Part shown: in pieces, positions 1 to 9,006 of the stretch
Numbering within the stretch: position 1 is the first letter of the stretch
Layout of the letters: every line of letters starts with the position of its first letter
Source: Chryseobacterium sp. JJR-5R
GTDB lineage: Bacteria > Bacteroidota > Bacteroidia > Flavobacteriales > Weeksellaceae
Assembly (NCBI RefSeq): GCF_034047335.1
Contig: NZ_CP139137.1
Coordinates: 744,001-808,000, forward strand
DNA: 64,000 nucleotides
Direction: 5' to 3'
The notes under the pieces: generated by a model
What the model was told of the DNA's origin: nothing
The model's database searches: none
Seen by the model: only the letters and a program-made list of their open reading frames with translations
Program-made: the position numbers and the translations under genes

Positions 1-909
1 CCCGAAAAATACCAGCCCGATATATCCTGCATGCGAAACCGAAGAATACGCCAGCATCTTTTTGGCATTGGTCTGTGCAAGTCCCATTACGTTGGCCAAA
101 AGCAGAGTGATAATCAGGAATACACCGAAAACATTGATCCATTCATTCGTCACGCCCGCAAATCCGATTGTCATCAGTCTGAACAGCGCGAAAAATCCGG
201 AGATTTTTACCACGCTGGCCATGAAAGCCGTAATCAGGGAAGGTGCCCCGTAATAGACATCCGGGCTCCACATGTGGAATGGTGCCAACGCTACTTTGAA
301 CGCCAGTGCACAAAGAATCAGCAATACCCCTAAAATGAACATAACGTCCTTAGGGTTTGACATCCCGAAATCATGAATGGTATATAAATCGAAACTTCCC
401 GTGCTTCCGTAAATAAAAGCAATACCGAAAAGTAAAAAACCTGTGGCAAATGCACCCATCAGGAAATATTTGATGGAGGCTTCATTTGATCTTAAATCTG
501 TTTTATTGGCCCCTGCCATAACATATAACGGGATGGAAAGGATTTCTATTCCAAGGAACAGCGTAACCATATTCTGGAACCCGAAAAGGATAATCCCGCC
601 GCAAAGCGCAAAAAGCATCAAGGCATATAATTCAGATTGGTGGCTCCTGTGGTTGCTGAATGCAAAGCCTCCTAAAAAGAACAACAGCAAAGTGGTAACC
701 AGGGATATTTTGGTAAACAATGCGGTATTTGCAGTATAGTCATACATATGCCTGTACTGTTCAAAAAATGCATTTTCCGGCATAAAGCTTACAAATAATG
801 CGATGATTAATCCCAGAATCCCAATGTACCTTGCGAATTTCCCCTGTTCGAAAACGCCTGAAAATAACGCAACAACTGCCGTTAGAAAAACAATAATTAA
901 AACACTCAT
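1..909 (-). CDS. nuoN: NADH-quinone oxidoreductase subunit N, partial
   Basis: Only the first 303 codons are present; the gene runs off the start of the window. NuoN is one of three antiporter-like membrane subunits of complex I and helps couple quinone reduction to proton pumping. The translation is almost all hydrophobic helices. It shows the family landmarks GIEILSIPLYVMAG (charged Glu in an early helix) and KVALAPFHMWSPDVY (Lys plus the Pro-His of the discontinuous helix). The start is the ATG at 909. It is the last gene of the nuo operon and lies about 100 bases downstream of nuoM. Confidence 0.95.
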   Translation of the reverse strand, partial: MSVLIIVFLTAVVALFSGVFEQGKFARYIGILGLIIALFVSFMPENAFFEQYRHMYDYTANTALFTKISLVTTLLLFFLGGFAFSNHRSHQSELYALMLFALCGGIILFGFQNMVTLFLGIEILSIPLYVMAGANKTDLRSNEASIKYFLMGAFATGFLLFGIAFIYGSTGSFDLYTIHDFGMSNPKDVMFILGVLLILCALAFKVALAPFHMWSPDVYYGAPSLITAFMASVVKISGFFALFRLMTIGFAGVTNEWINVFGVFLIITLLLANVMGLAQTNAKKMLAYSSVSHAGYIGLVFFG

Positions 910-1008
910 AATATAGATTTGAGATGCGAGATATGAGACATGAGATAAAAATTCTGATTTCCCATTTCCTGATCTGCTAATTTTTTAATTTTTAAATCTT
1001 TTAATTTT

Positions 1009-2502
1009 TTAATTGGCCATTGCCCCGTAGATAAACCTTACCGAACTGCTTACCATATCGATAACCGGCTGCGGGAAAATACCCAATACAATGACAAAAA
1101 CGGCCAGACTTGCCAGTACGGAAAATTCCACTGCGGATAAATCTTTCGCTGTGCTTAACACCGCCTCGTCACCTTGCCCGAACATAGCCCTTCCGTAGAA
1201 CCTCAACAGATAAGCGGCCGCAAAGATAATGGTAAGGCCTGCCAGTACTGCAGCAGTCCCGTTAAAATCATAAACCGCTTTCAGCAGGATAAATTCCCCG
1301 ATGAACCCGTTGGTCAACGGAACGCCCATAGAGCCTAATATGATAACCAGGAACAGTACGGCAAATTTAGGGGCCACTTTTGCAAGCCCGCCCATTTGTC
1401 TGATGTCTCTTGATTTAAATCTTTTATACAGGATGTCACAGCAGTAGAACAGCCCTACCACGTTAATCCCGTGCGCAAAAGTCTGTACCAAAGCGCCTTC
1501 AGCCCCTTCAATATTGAAAGTTCCTCTCAATGTAACCATAGCGGAAGCAAAAATACCGGCTACCATCAATCCTACGTGAGAGAAGGAAGAATAGGCAATG
1601 ATCCTTTTCATGTCAGTCTGGATAATTGCGATCCATGCACCGTGTACAATCCCTATAATGGCCAGGATGATAACAATCTGTCCTGAGATTCCGGCAATCG
1701 GGATCGGAGTGATCGGTAACAGGTAACGCATAACCCCGTAAATTGCCATCTTCAGCATAATCCCTGACAGAAGCATGGATCCCTGTGTAGGTGAATAGGT
1801 GTAGGTATCCGGCTGCCACGTATGAAGCGGGAATACCGGCAGTTTCACTGCAAAAGCAAAGAAAATAAACCAGAATACCACGGTCTGCTGGGTTTCGTTC
1901 AGCTGGGCATTGTACAGATCAGTCAGTGCAAATGAAGCGGAATGGTTGTATACGTAAATCAGTCCGGCCAACATGAACAGCGACCCTACGAAAGTATAGA
2001 CAAAGAATTTCGTGGTGAATTCAAACCTTTTATTTTCCTGACCCCAGAGCCCGGCAATAAACCAGATCGGAATCAAGGTGACTTCCCAGAAAATATAGAA
2101 CAGCAATCCGTCCAGCGAAGTAAACACACCCACAAGCCCGAACTGCATCAGCAGGATCAGACCGTAGAATGTATTTCTGTAGCTTACATTCTCGTTAAAG
2201 GAAGATAATATAATGATCGGCGCTAAAATATTGGTCAGCAGCAACAGAAGCATGCTCATCCCGTCAACACCGAAATGCAGCGTACTTTTAATAAACTGTG
2301 ACCAAGGATACGTGATTTCATACTGCAGCTTACTGTCTACGGTCGGACCAAAATTAAAATCCGACAGCATATAAAATGTAAGGAGCATCTGTACCAACGC
2401 AATTCCCAATGCCAAATACTTACTGGAATTGTTTTTCCAAACAAAGACCAATCCCGAACCTACAAGAGGTAATAGCAATAATGTTATTAACAAACCCGAC
2501 AT
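1009..2502 (-). CDS. nuoM: NADH-quinone oxidoreductase subunit M
   Basis: 497 residues, the usual length for the NuoM antiporter-like subunit of complex I. It is a polytopic inner-membrane protein of about 14 helices. Landmarks are YIFWEVTLIPIWFIAG (the essential Glu of helix 5) and FAVKLPVFPLHTWQPDTYT (channel Lys and broken-helix Pro). Two bases separate its start from the stop of nuoL, so the genes are almost certainly translated from one message. Identification is very secure. Confidence 0.97.
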   Translation of the reverse strand: MSGLLITLLLLPLVGSGLVFVWKNNSSKYLALGIALVQMLLTFYMLSDFNFGPTVDSKLQYEITYPWSQFIKSTLHFGVDGMSMLLLLLTNILAPIIILSSFNENVSYRNTFYGLILLMQFGLVGVFTSLDGLLFYIFWEVTLIPIWFIAGLWGQENKRFEFTTKFFVYTFVGSLFMLAGLIYVYNHSASFALTDLYNAQLNETQQTVVFWFIFFAFAVKLPVFPLHTWQPDTYTYSPTQGSMLLSGIMLKMAIYGVMRYLLPITPIPIAGISGQIVIILAIIGIVHGAWIAIIQTDMKRIIAYSSFSHVGLMVAGIFASAMVTLRGTFNIEGAEGALVQTFAHGINVVGLFYCCDILYKRFKSRDIRQMGGLAKVAPKFAVLFLVIILGSMGVPLTNGFIGEFILLKAVYDFNGTAAVLAGLTIIFAAAYLLRFYGRAMFGQGDEAVLSTAKDLSAVEFSVLASLAVFVIVLGIFPQPVIDMVSSSVRFIYGAMAN

Positions 2503-2504
2503 TA

Positions 2505-4418
2505 TTATGGTAATAAAAAGTTAACAATTAATATAATTCCCACCGCTAAAGACATGATCAGAATGTAATTCTCTACATTTCCGTTCTGGATACGCTTCAT
2601 GGCTTTTCCGCTGTCTTCAGCGCCTTCACCGATAAAGTCTACCAGACGGTCGAGAATCCCTTTATCAAACATCCTTCCTCCGCGTCCTAATCCTTCAATG
2701 GTTTTTACAACCAGTGCATTGTAAAGTTCATCAACATATAATTTTCTGGCAGATAGTTTTTCCCATCCTGTATACATATCTTCCGGCAGCGCCTGCTTTT
2801 TCTTATTTACATACGTATTTTTTACCAGGAACCATACAGAGAAGAACATTAAAACCGTTGCTCCCAACAAGATCATCTCAGTTCCGAAAGGCACTCCTGA
2901 AAGGGTGTTTTCCATCTGGTTAAAGCTTTCTTCGGTAAGAACCGGCTTCAGCCATTCCATCAGTTTCGCATAATGGCCGTGGCCGATGAAATGCGGAAGG
3001 TTGATAAGACCGCCCACTACAGAAAGAACGGCAAGTACGATCAAAGGAATCGTCATGCTGGAAGGGCTTTCATGCAAGTGGTGTTTCTGTTCTTCAGTAC
3101 CTCTGAAATCTCCGTGGAAGGTCAGGTAATACAATCTGAACATATAGGTTGCCGTAACAGCCGCTAAAACAAACAGCATAAACCAGTATACCGGGTTTTT
3201 AGCAAAAGCCGCCACTAAAATTTCATCTTTGGAAATCATCCCCGACAATAAAGGAAATCCTGAAATTGCCAGTGTCCCGATCAGGAAAGTTGCGTGGGTA
3301 ACTGGAATGTATTTTTTAAGGCCTCCCATGAAACGCATGTCCTGTTCATTGCTCATCGCATGGATTACAGAACCAGCTCCGAGGAATAACAGCGCTTTAA
3401 AGAACGCGTGTGTCATTACGTGGAACATTGCGGTAGTATAAGCGCCCAGACCTAAAGCGATGAACATGAATCCAAGCTGTGAAACAGTAGAGTAGGCCAG
3501 TACTTTTTTGATGTCGTTCTGGCGGAGTGCATAGAATCCTGCCAAAGCTGCCGTTATAAATCCGATTAATAAAATCCCATCCTGAACGGTAGGTGCCAAA
3601 GTAAATAAGAAATTGGATCTTACCACCAAATAAATACCTGCCGTTACCATGGTTGCTGCGTGGATCAATGCAGAAACAGGCGTAGGGCCCGCCATTGCAT
3701 CCGGCAGCCACGTATATAAAGGAACCTGAGCCGATTTTCCGGTAGCCCCAATAAATAAACTCGCGGTGACAAAAATAATAATACTTCCGTCCAGCTCAAA
3801 TTTCCCGGCATTTTCTCTTACCGAAAGATAATCTACTGCGTTGGTTTGTGAGGCAATCATAAAGATACCGATCAGTAACGCAAGGTCACCGATTCTGTTC
3901 ATAATGAATGCTTTTCTTGCCGCTTTACCGTATTCTTCATTGGTATACCAGAACCCGATCAGTAGATAGGAGCAAAGACCTACACCTTCCCATCCGATAA
4001 ACAGAATCAGGTAGTTGCTTCCCATAACCAATAAAAGCATGGAAAAGATAAATAAGTTCAGATAGGTAAAGAACTTAAAGAACCCTTTATCATGGCTCAT
4101 ATATCCTATGGAGTACAGGTGGATCAGCGAACCGATTCCCGTAATGATCATTATCATCATTAATGAAAGCTGATCGATCTGAAACCCGAAGTTGATCTGG
4201 ATCCCGTTTACCCTGAACCATTCAAAAGCTTTTACGATTACCGGCTGGCTTTCAGAATCGAAATTCATGAAAATGCTTACTGCGATACAGAACGGAATAA
4301 AAACCATTGCCGTAGCCAGGGAGCCCACCACTATTTTTGGGAGGCTTTTCCCGAATAGACCGTTTATAAGAAACCCTAAAAGTGGTAAAAGTATGATTGC
4401 ATATACTAGATTTTCCAT
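2505..4418 (-). CDS. nuoL: NADH-quinone oxidoreductase subunit L
   Basis: 637 residues, the distal antiporter-like subunit of complex I. Family signatures are LFIGWEGVGLCSYLLIGFW and KSAQVPLYTWLPDAMAGPTP. The C-terminal third is longer than in NuoM and NuoN, as expected for the lateral amphipathic helix that runs along the membrane arm; the last residues form a final transmembrane segment. It sits between nuoK and nuoM with gaps of a few bases. Nothing is unusual. Confidence 0.97.
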   Translation of the reverse strand: MENLVYAIILLPLLGFLINGLFGKSLPKIVVGSLATAMVFIPFCIAVSIFMNFDSESQPVIVKAFEWFRVNGIQINFGFQIDQLSLMMIMIITGIGSLIHLYSIGYMSHDKGFFKFFTYLNLFIFSMLLLVMGSNYLILFIGWEGVGLCSYLLIGFWYTNEEYGKAARKAFIMNRIGDLALLIGIFMIASQTNAVDYLSVRENAGKFELDGSIIIFVTASLFIGATGKSAQVPLYTWLPDAMAGPTPVSALIHAATMVTAGIYLVVRSNFLFTLAPTVQDGILLIGFITAALAGFYALRQNDIKKVLAYSTVSQLGFMFIALGLGAYTTAMFHVMTHAFFKALLFLGAGSVIHAMSNEQDMRFMGGLKKYIPVTHATFLIGTLAISGFPLLSGMISKDEILVAAFAKNPVYWFMLFVLAAVTATYMFRLYYLTFHGDFRGTEEQKHHLHESPSSMTIPLIVLAVLSVVGGLINLPHFIGHGHYAKLMEWLKPVLTEESFNQMENTLSGVPFGTEMILLGATVLMFFSVWFLVKNTYVNKKKQALPEDMYTGWEKLSARKLYVDELYNALVVKTIEGLGRGGRMFDKGILDRLVDFIGEGAEDSGKAMKRIQNGNVENYILIMSLAVGIILIVNFLLP

Positions 4419-4424
4419 TCTTAT

Positions 4425-4754
4425 CTATCCTCTTAATTTATTAAATATACTCACATCAACAGAACGGGTATTCCTGTATAGCATAGCAATAATTGCCAGG
4501 CCTACCGCTACTTCCGCAGCAGCCACCACCATAATGAAGAAAACCAGAAGTTGCCCGTCGCCGTTACCCCTGTAGGCTGAAAAAGCAGCCAGTAAAAGGT
4601 TTACCGAGTTCAGCATAAGCTCCACACAACCCAAAATAACAATCGCGTTTTTCCTCAGCAATACGCCCAACACTCCCAGACAGAACAATACTGACGAAAG
4701 AATGATGAAATAATTCAGAGGGACGCTTTGTATAAATGTATTTACTTCTCCCAT
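4425..4754 (-). CDS. nuoK: NADH-quinone oxidoreductase subunit K
   Basis: 109 residues with three transmembrane helices, typical of NuoK. The buried acidic residues of the proton path are present: the Glu in LGCVELMLNSVNL and a second in the AAEVAVGLAII helix. It starts three bases after the stop of nuoJ and ends six bases before nuoL, consistent with coupled translation in the nuo message. Confidence 0.96.
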   Translation of the reverse strand: MGEVNTFIQSVPLNYFIILSSVLFCLGVLGVLLRKNAIVILGCVELMLNSVNLLLAAFSAYRGNGDGQLLVFFIMVVAAAEVAVGLAIIAMLYRNTRSVDVSIFNKLRG

Positions 4755-4757
4755 AAT

Positions 4758-5255
4758 TTATAAATCTTTTTTACCGATTAATACCGCACCTACAATCCCT
4801 GCCAAAATAAGGATGGAAGCAAGCTCAAACGGCAAAACATATTCGTTGAATAAAAGCCTTCCCAGATTCTTTGTAAGGCCTACGCCTTGATCTGCGTTCT
4901 CTACAATGACATGGTTGTCACTAACACCTCTAAATACGCCTAAAACCCCAATCAATAAAAGGCCTGCCGTAAAAACCCCGACAAATTTTAAAGTATTGTT
5001 CTTCTTGCTTTCGTCTTGTTTATTAAGGTTAAGCATCATCAGGATATAAAGGAACAGCACCATAATGGCACCGGCGTACACAATAATCTGAATAATCGCC
5101 AGGAACTGCGCATTCAGGAGAATGTACATGCCTGCAATAGAAAACATCGTTACAATTAATGACAGAACAGCATAAAGCGGATTTCTTGCGAATACAAAGT
5201 ATACCGCACTCGCCACTGCTAAAAACGCCACCAAGAAAAATAAAAACTGATCCAT
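4758..5255 (-). CDS. nuoJ: NADH-quinone oxidoreductase subunit J
   Basis: 165 residues, five predicted membrane helices, with the NuoJ core IIVYAGAIMVLFLYILMML, which contains the pi-bulge helix involved in coupling. Its start overlaps the end of nuoI by one base. Member of the membrane arm of complex I. Confidence 0.96.
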   Translation of the reverse strand: MDQFLFFLVAFLAVASAVYFVFARNPLYAVLSLIVTMFSIAGMYILLNAQFLAIIQIIVYAGAIMVLFLYILMMLNLNKQDESKKNNTLKFVGVFTAGLLLIGVLGVFRGVSDNHVIVENADQGVGLTKNLGRLLFNEYVLPFELASILILAGIVGAVLIGKKDL

Positions 5256-5812
5256 TATTTTACCGCATTTTTTTGTTTCTCGGACTGTCTTTCAGTAATA
5301 TCAATCCTTTCGTTTATTTTTTCAACCAATTTATCTTTTCCGTAAATGAAAGAACCTCTGTTGGTTTCCACATCCACCAGCCTGTCGGTAAGATAAATGG
5401 CAGATTTCGGGCATGCTTCTTCACACATCCCGCAGAAAATACATCTCAGCATATTGATTTCATATACCGATGCGTATTTTTCTTCCCTGTACAGGTCTTT
5501 TTCTTCTTTGGTTCTTTCGGCAGCCGTCATGGTGATGGCTTCTGCAGGGCATGCCACTGCACAAAGTCCGCAGGCCGTACATCTTTCTCTGCCTTCCTCG
5601 TCTCTTTTCAGAACGTGCTGACCTCTCCAGATATCTGCTCTCGGTTTCTGTACTTCCGGATAAGAATATACTGCGGGTGCACCTTTCAGTACGGTCCTTA
5701 CAGCATGCTTGAATGTAATCCCCATCCCTGTAAAAATAGCAGGGAGGTAGATCTTTTCAGCAAGGGTCATTTCTTTATTGGAAACAACTTTTGATCTGTT
5801 GGTAAGTTTCAT
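5255..5812 (-). CDS. nuoI: NADH-quinone oxidoreductase subunit I (2[4Fe-4S])
   Basis: 185 residues. Two ferredoxin-type motifs, CTACGLCAVACPAEA and CIFCGMCEEACPKSA, bind clusters N6a and N6b, which pass electrons from NuoG towards NuoB. The N-terminal segment with GMGITFKHA is the amphipathic anchor at the membrane interface. A 140-base gap to nuoH upstream is filled with AT-rich GAT/AGAT-type sequence and no gene. Confidence 0.97.
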   Translation of the reverse strand: MKLTNRSKVVSNKEMTLAEKIYLPAIFTGMGITFKHAVRTVLKGAPAVYSYPEVQKPRADIWRGQHVLKRDEEGRERCTACGLCAVACPAEAITMTAAERTKEEKDLYREEKYASVYEINMLRCIFCGMCEEACPKSAIYLTDRLVDVETNRGSFIYGKDKLVEKINERIDITERQSEKQKNAVK

Positions 5813-5952
5813 TTAATTATAGATGTTAGATGCCAGACATCAGATTTAGACTCATGTTGCCTGTTTGTTATCTTAATTTTTAATATATCCAAAGCTGAAT
5901 ATTTTTGATGTTATCAAATTGATATCAGCTTAATTCTCAAATTTATAGTGCC

Positions 5953-7017
5953 TTAGTTGGCAAACGCTAAAATAACGGCGCCTGTAACCAGAAGGTTAAC
6001 CAATGCCATCGGGATCAGGGTTTTCCATCCCAGGTGCATCAGCTGGTCATATCTGAATCTCGGAAGCGTCCATCTGATCCACATAAAAATCAGGATTCCC
6101 ACTACCGTTTTTGTCAGGAAAGCCACGATACTTAAGATTCCAGCCGTATTTTCTCCCCAGTTCTGGGTTACCCACTCAATTCCCGGATAATTGTATCCTC
6201 CGAAGAAAAGCACCACCATAAAAGCATTGGAAATAAACATATTCACATATTCTCCGAACATGTATAGTCCCAGTTTCATGGAAGAATATTCCGTAGAATA
6301 TCCTGTTACCAGTTCAGATTCACATTCCGGTAAATCGAAAGGGTGCCTGTTGGTTTCTGCTAAAGCGGCTACAAAAAATATCAGGAATGCAATCGGCTGA
6401 TAGAAGATATTCCAGTTCATCCCGGAAACCCATGGAATGAATCCCCAAAGTTTTCCTGTAGTCTGATTTTCAGTAATAACCTTTAAATCCAGACTTCCCG
6501 TCATCATGATGATAGAAAGCAGAGCCAGACCCATGGCCAGTTCATAGGAAATCATCTGGGAAGAGGCACGGATGGCGCCCAGTAATGAATATTTGTTGTT
6601 GGAAGCCCAGCCTCCGATCATGATTCCGTACACGCCGATGGAAGCCATCCCGATAATGAAAAGTACGCCGACATCAATGTTGGCTACCTGAAGGTCAAAA
6701 GAAGTCCCTCCGATGTTCAGGCTTTTTCCCCATGGAATTACCGCTCCTGTAATCAAAGAAATAAACATTACCAAGGAAGGTCCCAATATAAAGAGGAATT
6801 TTTCTGCATTGGCAGGGGTAAAATCTTCTTTAAAGAAAAACTTTCCGCCGTCAGCAAGAGGCTGCAGCAATCCGAAAGGCCCTGATCTGTTCGGCCCGAT
6901 CCTGTCCTGCATAATGGCAGCCACTTTTCTTTCCGCCCAGGTAGAGTAGGCCGCTATCGTTAGGGAAAGCAGGAAAAGCGCCAGTACAAGTATCAATTTA
7001 AATGTAAGTAAATCCAT
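5953..7017 (-). CDS. nuoH: NADH-quinone oxidoreductase subunit H
   Basis: 354 residues, about eight membrane helices. Recognisable stretches are TWAERKVAAIMQDRIGPNR and ETNRHPFDLPECESELVTGY, the latter part of the quinone-chamber loop with conserved acidic residues. It forms the quinone tunnel with NuoB and NuoD. Standard length; the gaps on either side (about 95 and 140 bases) hold simple AGAT-rich sequence. Confidence 0.97.
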   Translation of the reverse strand: MDLLTFKLILVLALFLLSLTIAAYSTWAERKVAAIMQDRIGPNRSGPFGLLQPLADGGKFFFKEDFTPANAEKFLFILGPSLVMFISLITGAVIPWGKSLNIGGTSFDLQVANIDVGVLFIIGMASIGVYGIMIGGWASNNKYSLLGAIRASSQMISYELAMGLALLSIIMMTGSLDLKVITENQTTGKLWGFIPWVSGMNWNIFYQPIAFLIFFVAALAETNRHPFDLPECESELVTGYSTEYSSMKLGLYMFGEYVNMFISNAFMVVLFFGGYNYPGIEWVTQNWGENTAGILSIVAFLTKTVVGILIFMWIRWTLPRFRYDQLMHLGWKTLIPMALVNLLVTGAVILAFAN

Positions 7018-7111
7018 TTTTTATTTATTTAGATAATAGATATCAGATGCTGGATGTCAGATTTTAAATCTGGTGTTTTATATCTGAAATCTTATGTCTT
7101 AAAGATTAAAA

Positions 7112-8110
7112 TTATTTTTCGTCTTTTTCACTGATTTCTTTAGCCAGCGGATTGTCTAAAACCCTCAGTTCGTCTTTAGGCTTTTCATAGTGGTTCAGAG
7201 AAATTACAGAATGCCGGTCGATATGTCTTGGGCCTTCGATATTCCAGTCGCTTAAATTCTTTCTTTCAAAACGGCAGGTATCACATATGAATTCTTCCAC
7301 TTCCCCCCATTGGTCTTTTCTGGCAGTTACCCTTACAATTTCATCACCTTTCATGTAAACTGTGGCTTTTCCGGAACACTTATCACATTTGCATGAAGCG
7401 TTCATCGGTTTGGTAAACCACACCCTGCTTGCAAAGCGTGCGGTTCTGTCTGTTAAGGCGCCTACCGGACAGACATCAATAATGTTTCCGATAAAATCAT
7501 TGTCGAGTGCTTTATTCAAATAAGTGGAAATTTCCGCGTGGTCTCCCCTGAACAGGATTCCGTGTTCCCTGGTTTCTGTCAGCTGATTGGCCGTTAAAAC
7601 ACACCTTGCACATAAGATGCAACGGTTCATGTTCAGTTTGATATTCGGGCCGAGGTCATCCGCATCATAGGTATTCCTTTCAAACTCCGTTCTTGTGTTC
7701 TCATTCCCGTATTCGTAGCCGAGATCCTGTAAATGGCATTCACCGGCCTGGTCGCAAACCGGGCAGTCCAGAGGGTGATTAACCAGTAAAAATTCAGTTA
7801 CGGCTTTTCTTCCTTCCTGGGCTTTATCAGAAGTAAGGTTTTTTACTTCCATGCCGTCCATTACATTGGTTCTGCAGCTTGCCACCAATTTGGGCATAGG
7901 GCGCGGATCTGCTTCAGATCCTTTGGATACTTCCACCAGGCACGTTCTGCATCTTCCTCCACTTGCTTCCAATTTGCTGTAATAGCACATTGCAGGAGGT
8001 ACGGATTTTCCGCCGATCTGTCTGGCAGCTTCCAAAATAGAAGTTCCAGGCAAAACTTCAGCAGTCTGTCCGTCTATAGTTATTTTGAATTTTTTAACCT
8101 CTTCGCTCAT
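7112..8110 (-). CDS. nuoG: NADH-quinone oxidoreductase subunit G, short form
   Basis: 332 residues, against 700 to 900 in enterobacterial or Thermus NuoG. Cluster ligands are visible: Cys42, 54, 57 and 79 ([2Fe-2S]), His112 with Cys116, 119 and 125 (His-Cys3 cluster), and Cys164, 167, 170 and 214 ([4Fe-4S]). A vestigial Fe4S4 domain follows, with Cys240, 242, 245, 276 and 279. The large molybdopterin-oxidoreductase-like domain is absent and the protein ends naturally soon afterwards. From memory, short NuoG is normal in Flavobacteriia, so this is not a broken gene. It passes electrons from NuoE/F to NuoI. Confidence 0.93.
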   Translation of the reverse strand: MSEEVKKFKITIDGQTAEVLPGTSILEAARQIGGKSVPPAMCYYSKLEASGGRCRTCLVEVSKGSEADPRPMPKLVASCRTNVMDGMEVKNLTSDKAQEGRKAVTEFLLVNHPLDCPVCDQAGECHLQDLGYEYGNENTRTEFERNTYDADDLGPNIKLNMNRCILCARCVLTANQLTETREHGILFRGDHAEISTYLNKALDNDFIGNIIDVCPVGALTDRTARFASRVWFTKPMNASCKCDKCSGKATVYMKGDEIVRVTARKDQWGEVEEFICDTCRFERKNLSDWNIEGPRHIDRHSVISLNHYEKPKDELRVLDNPLAKEISEKDEK

Positions 8111-8152
8111 ATTCTATGCTTTTGCTTTACCGCCGGAGCAGTGAAGCGCTGT

Positions 8153-8977
8153 TTAATTATACTTCTTCGTATTAAATGTATATCCGATCCCAAAATCCAG
8201 CTCTCCGTACACAAAATCCTGTGAAGCCTTGTCCGGCTTATTGTTGAGTGTTGTTTTGATATCCGGCATATTAATGTATCCGAATTTACCTTCTACCTGA
8301 ACCACAATATGTCTGATGGCCACTAAACTAACGGCTGCTCTCGCATCAGCCCCGAAGCCTGCCAGATGAAACCGGTCGCTTCTTTCATTGCCCATCAGCT
8401 GTACGTTTGATTTAGGCAATAATGCTCCGATTCCGGCTCCGTAGCTTACAAAAAGATCAAAGTTCTTTTTATTCAGAACATTATGGTATTTTTGGGCTCC
8501 TATGTTAATATAGTTCAGACCGTCCGTGTGTTCAAATGTCAATAACTTGGCATCACTTAAATCTACTTTTCCATTCTGCACCAGGGAAGCGTATTCAGGA
8601 TTATTAATATATCCTTTTACGTTTACCGTCTGGTCCTGATCCATTACATATTTCATATGGTCCATTCCTAAAGTAATCCCCAGATTATCTTCAGGAAAAT
8701 ATGTAATTCTGTAGTTCACCTGCGGAATTGTAATTGAGGTAGGATTAAAATACGTTCCCCAATCAAATTTCGTCTGTCTGTCATGGGCTGAAACATTATT
8801 CAGCTGAAAATCATATCCGTCTCCCTTAAAATGGATATCTGATTTTGAGTATACTGAATTATTCCATCCCCAGAATACCATCACTGATCCTTTCTTAAAC
8901 GGATCCACGTGACTTTTTTGAGCTTTAACGCCCACTATTGCTGTTACCACTAACAGCAATAAATACTTTTTTATCAC
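8153..8977 (-). CDS. Outer-membrane beta-barrel-like protein inside the nuo operon
   Basis: 274 residues, no recognised function. The N-terminus (MIKKYLLLLVVTAIVGVKAQ) is a Sec signal peptide. The rest is rich in alternating aromatic/polar beta strands such as DFGIGYTFNTKKYN at the end, where a terminal barrel strand would lie. It has no membrane helices and no Cys motif. It lies between nuoF (30 bases upstream) and nuoG (43 bases downstream) on the same strand, so it is probably co-transcribed with complex I, yet it has no obvious link to respiration. A role in the outer membrane is inference from the signal peptide and strand pattern. Confidence 0.7.
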   Translation of the reverse strand: MIKKYLLLLVVTAIVGVKAQKSHVDPFKKGSVMVFWGWNNSVYSKSDIHFKGDGYDFQLNNVSAHDRQTKFDWGTYFNPTSITIPQVNYRITYFPEDNLGITLGMDHMKYVMDQDQTVNVKGYINNPEYASLVQNGKVDLSDAKLLTFEHTDGLNYINIGAQKYHNVLNKKNFDLFVSYGAGIGALLPKSNVQLMGNERSDRFHLAGFGADARAAVSLVAIRHIVVQVEGKFGYINMPDIKTTLNNKPDKASQDFVYGELDFGIGYTFNTKKYN

Positions 8978-9006
8978 CTCTAATTTATCTTCTTACTACT
9001 TTACTC

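Noticed and set aside
5159..5794. 211-codon plus-strand ORF in the nuo region
   Set aside because: Antisense to nuoI and nuoJ, whose products are unmistakable; a shadow of their codon structure.
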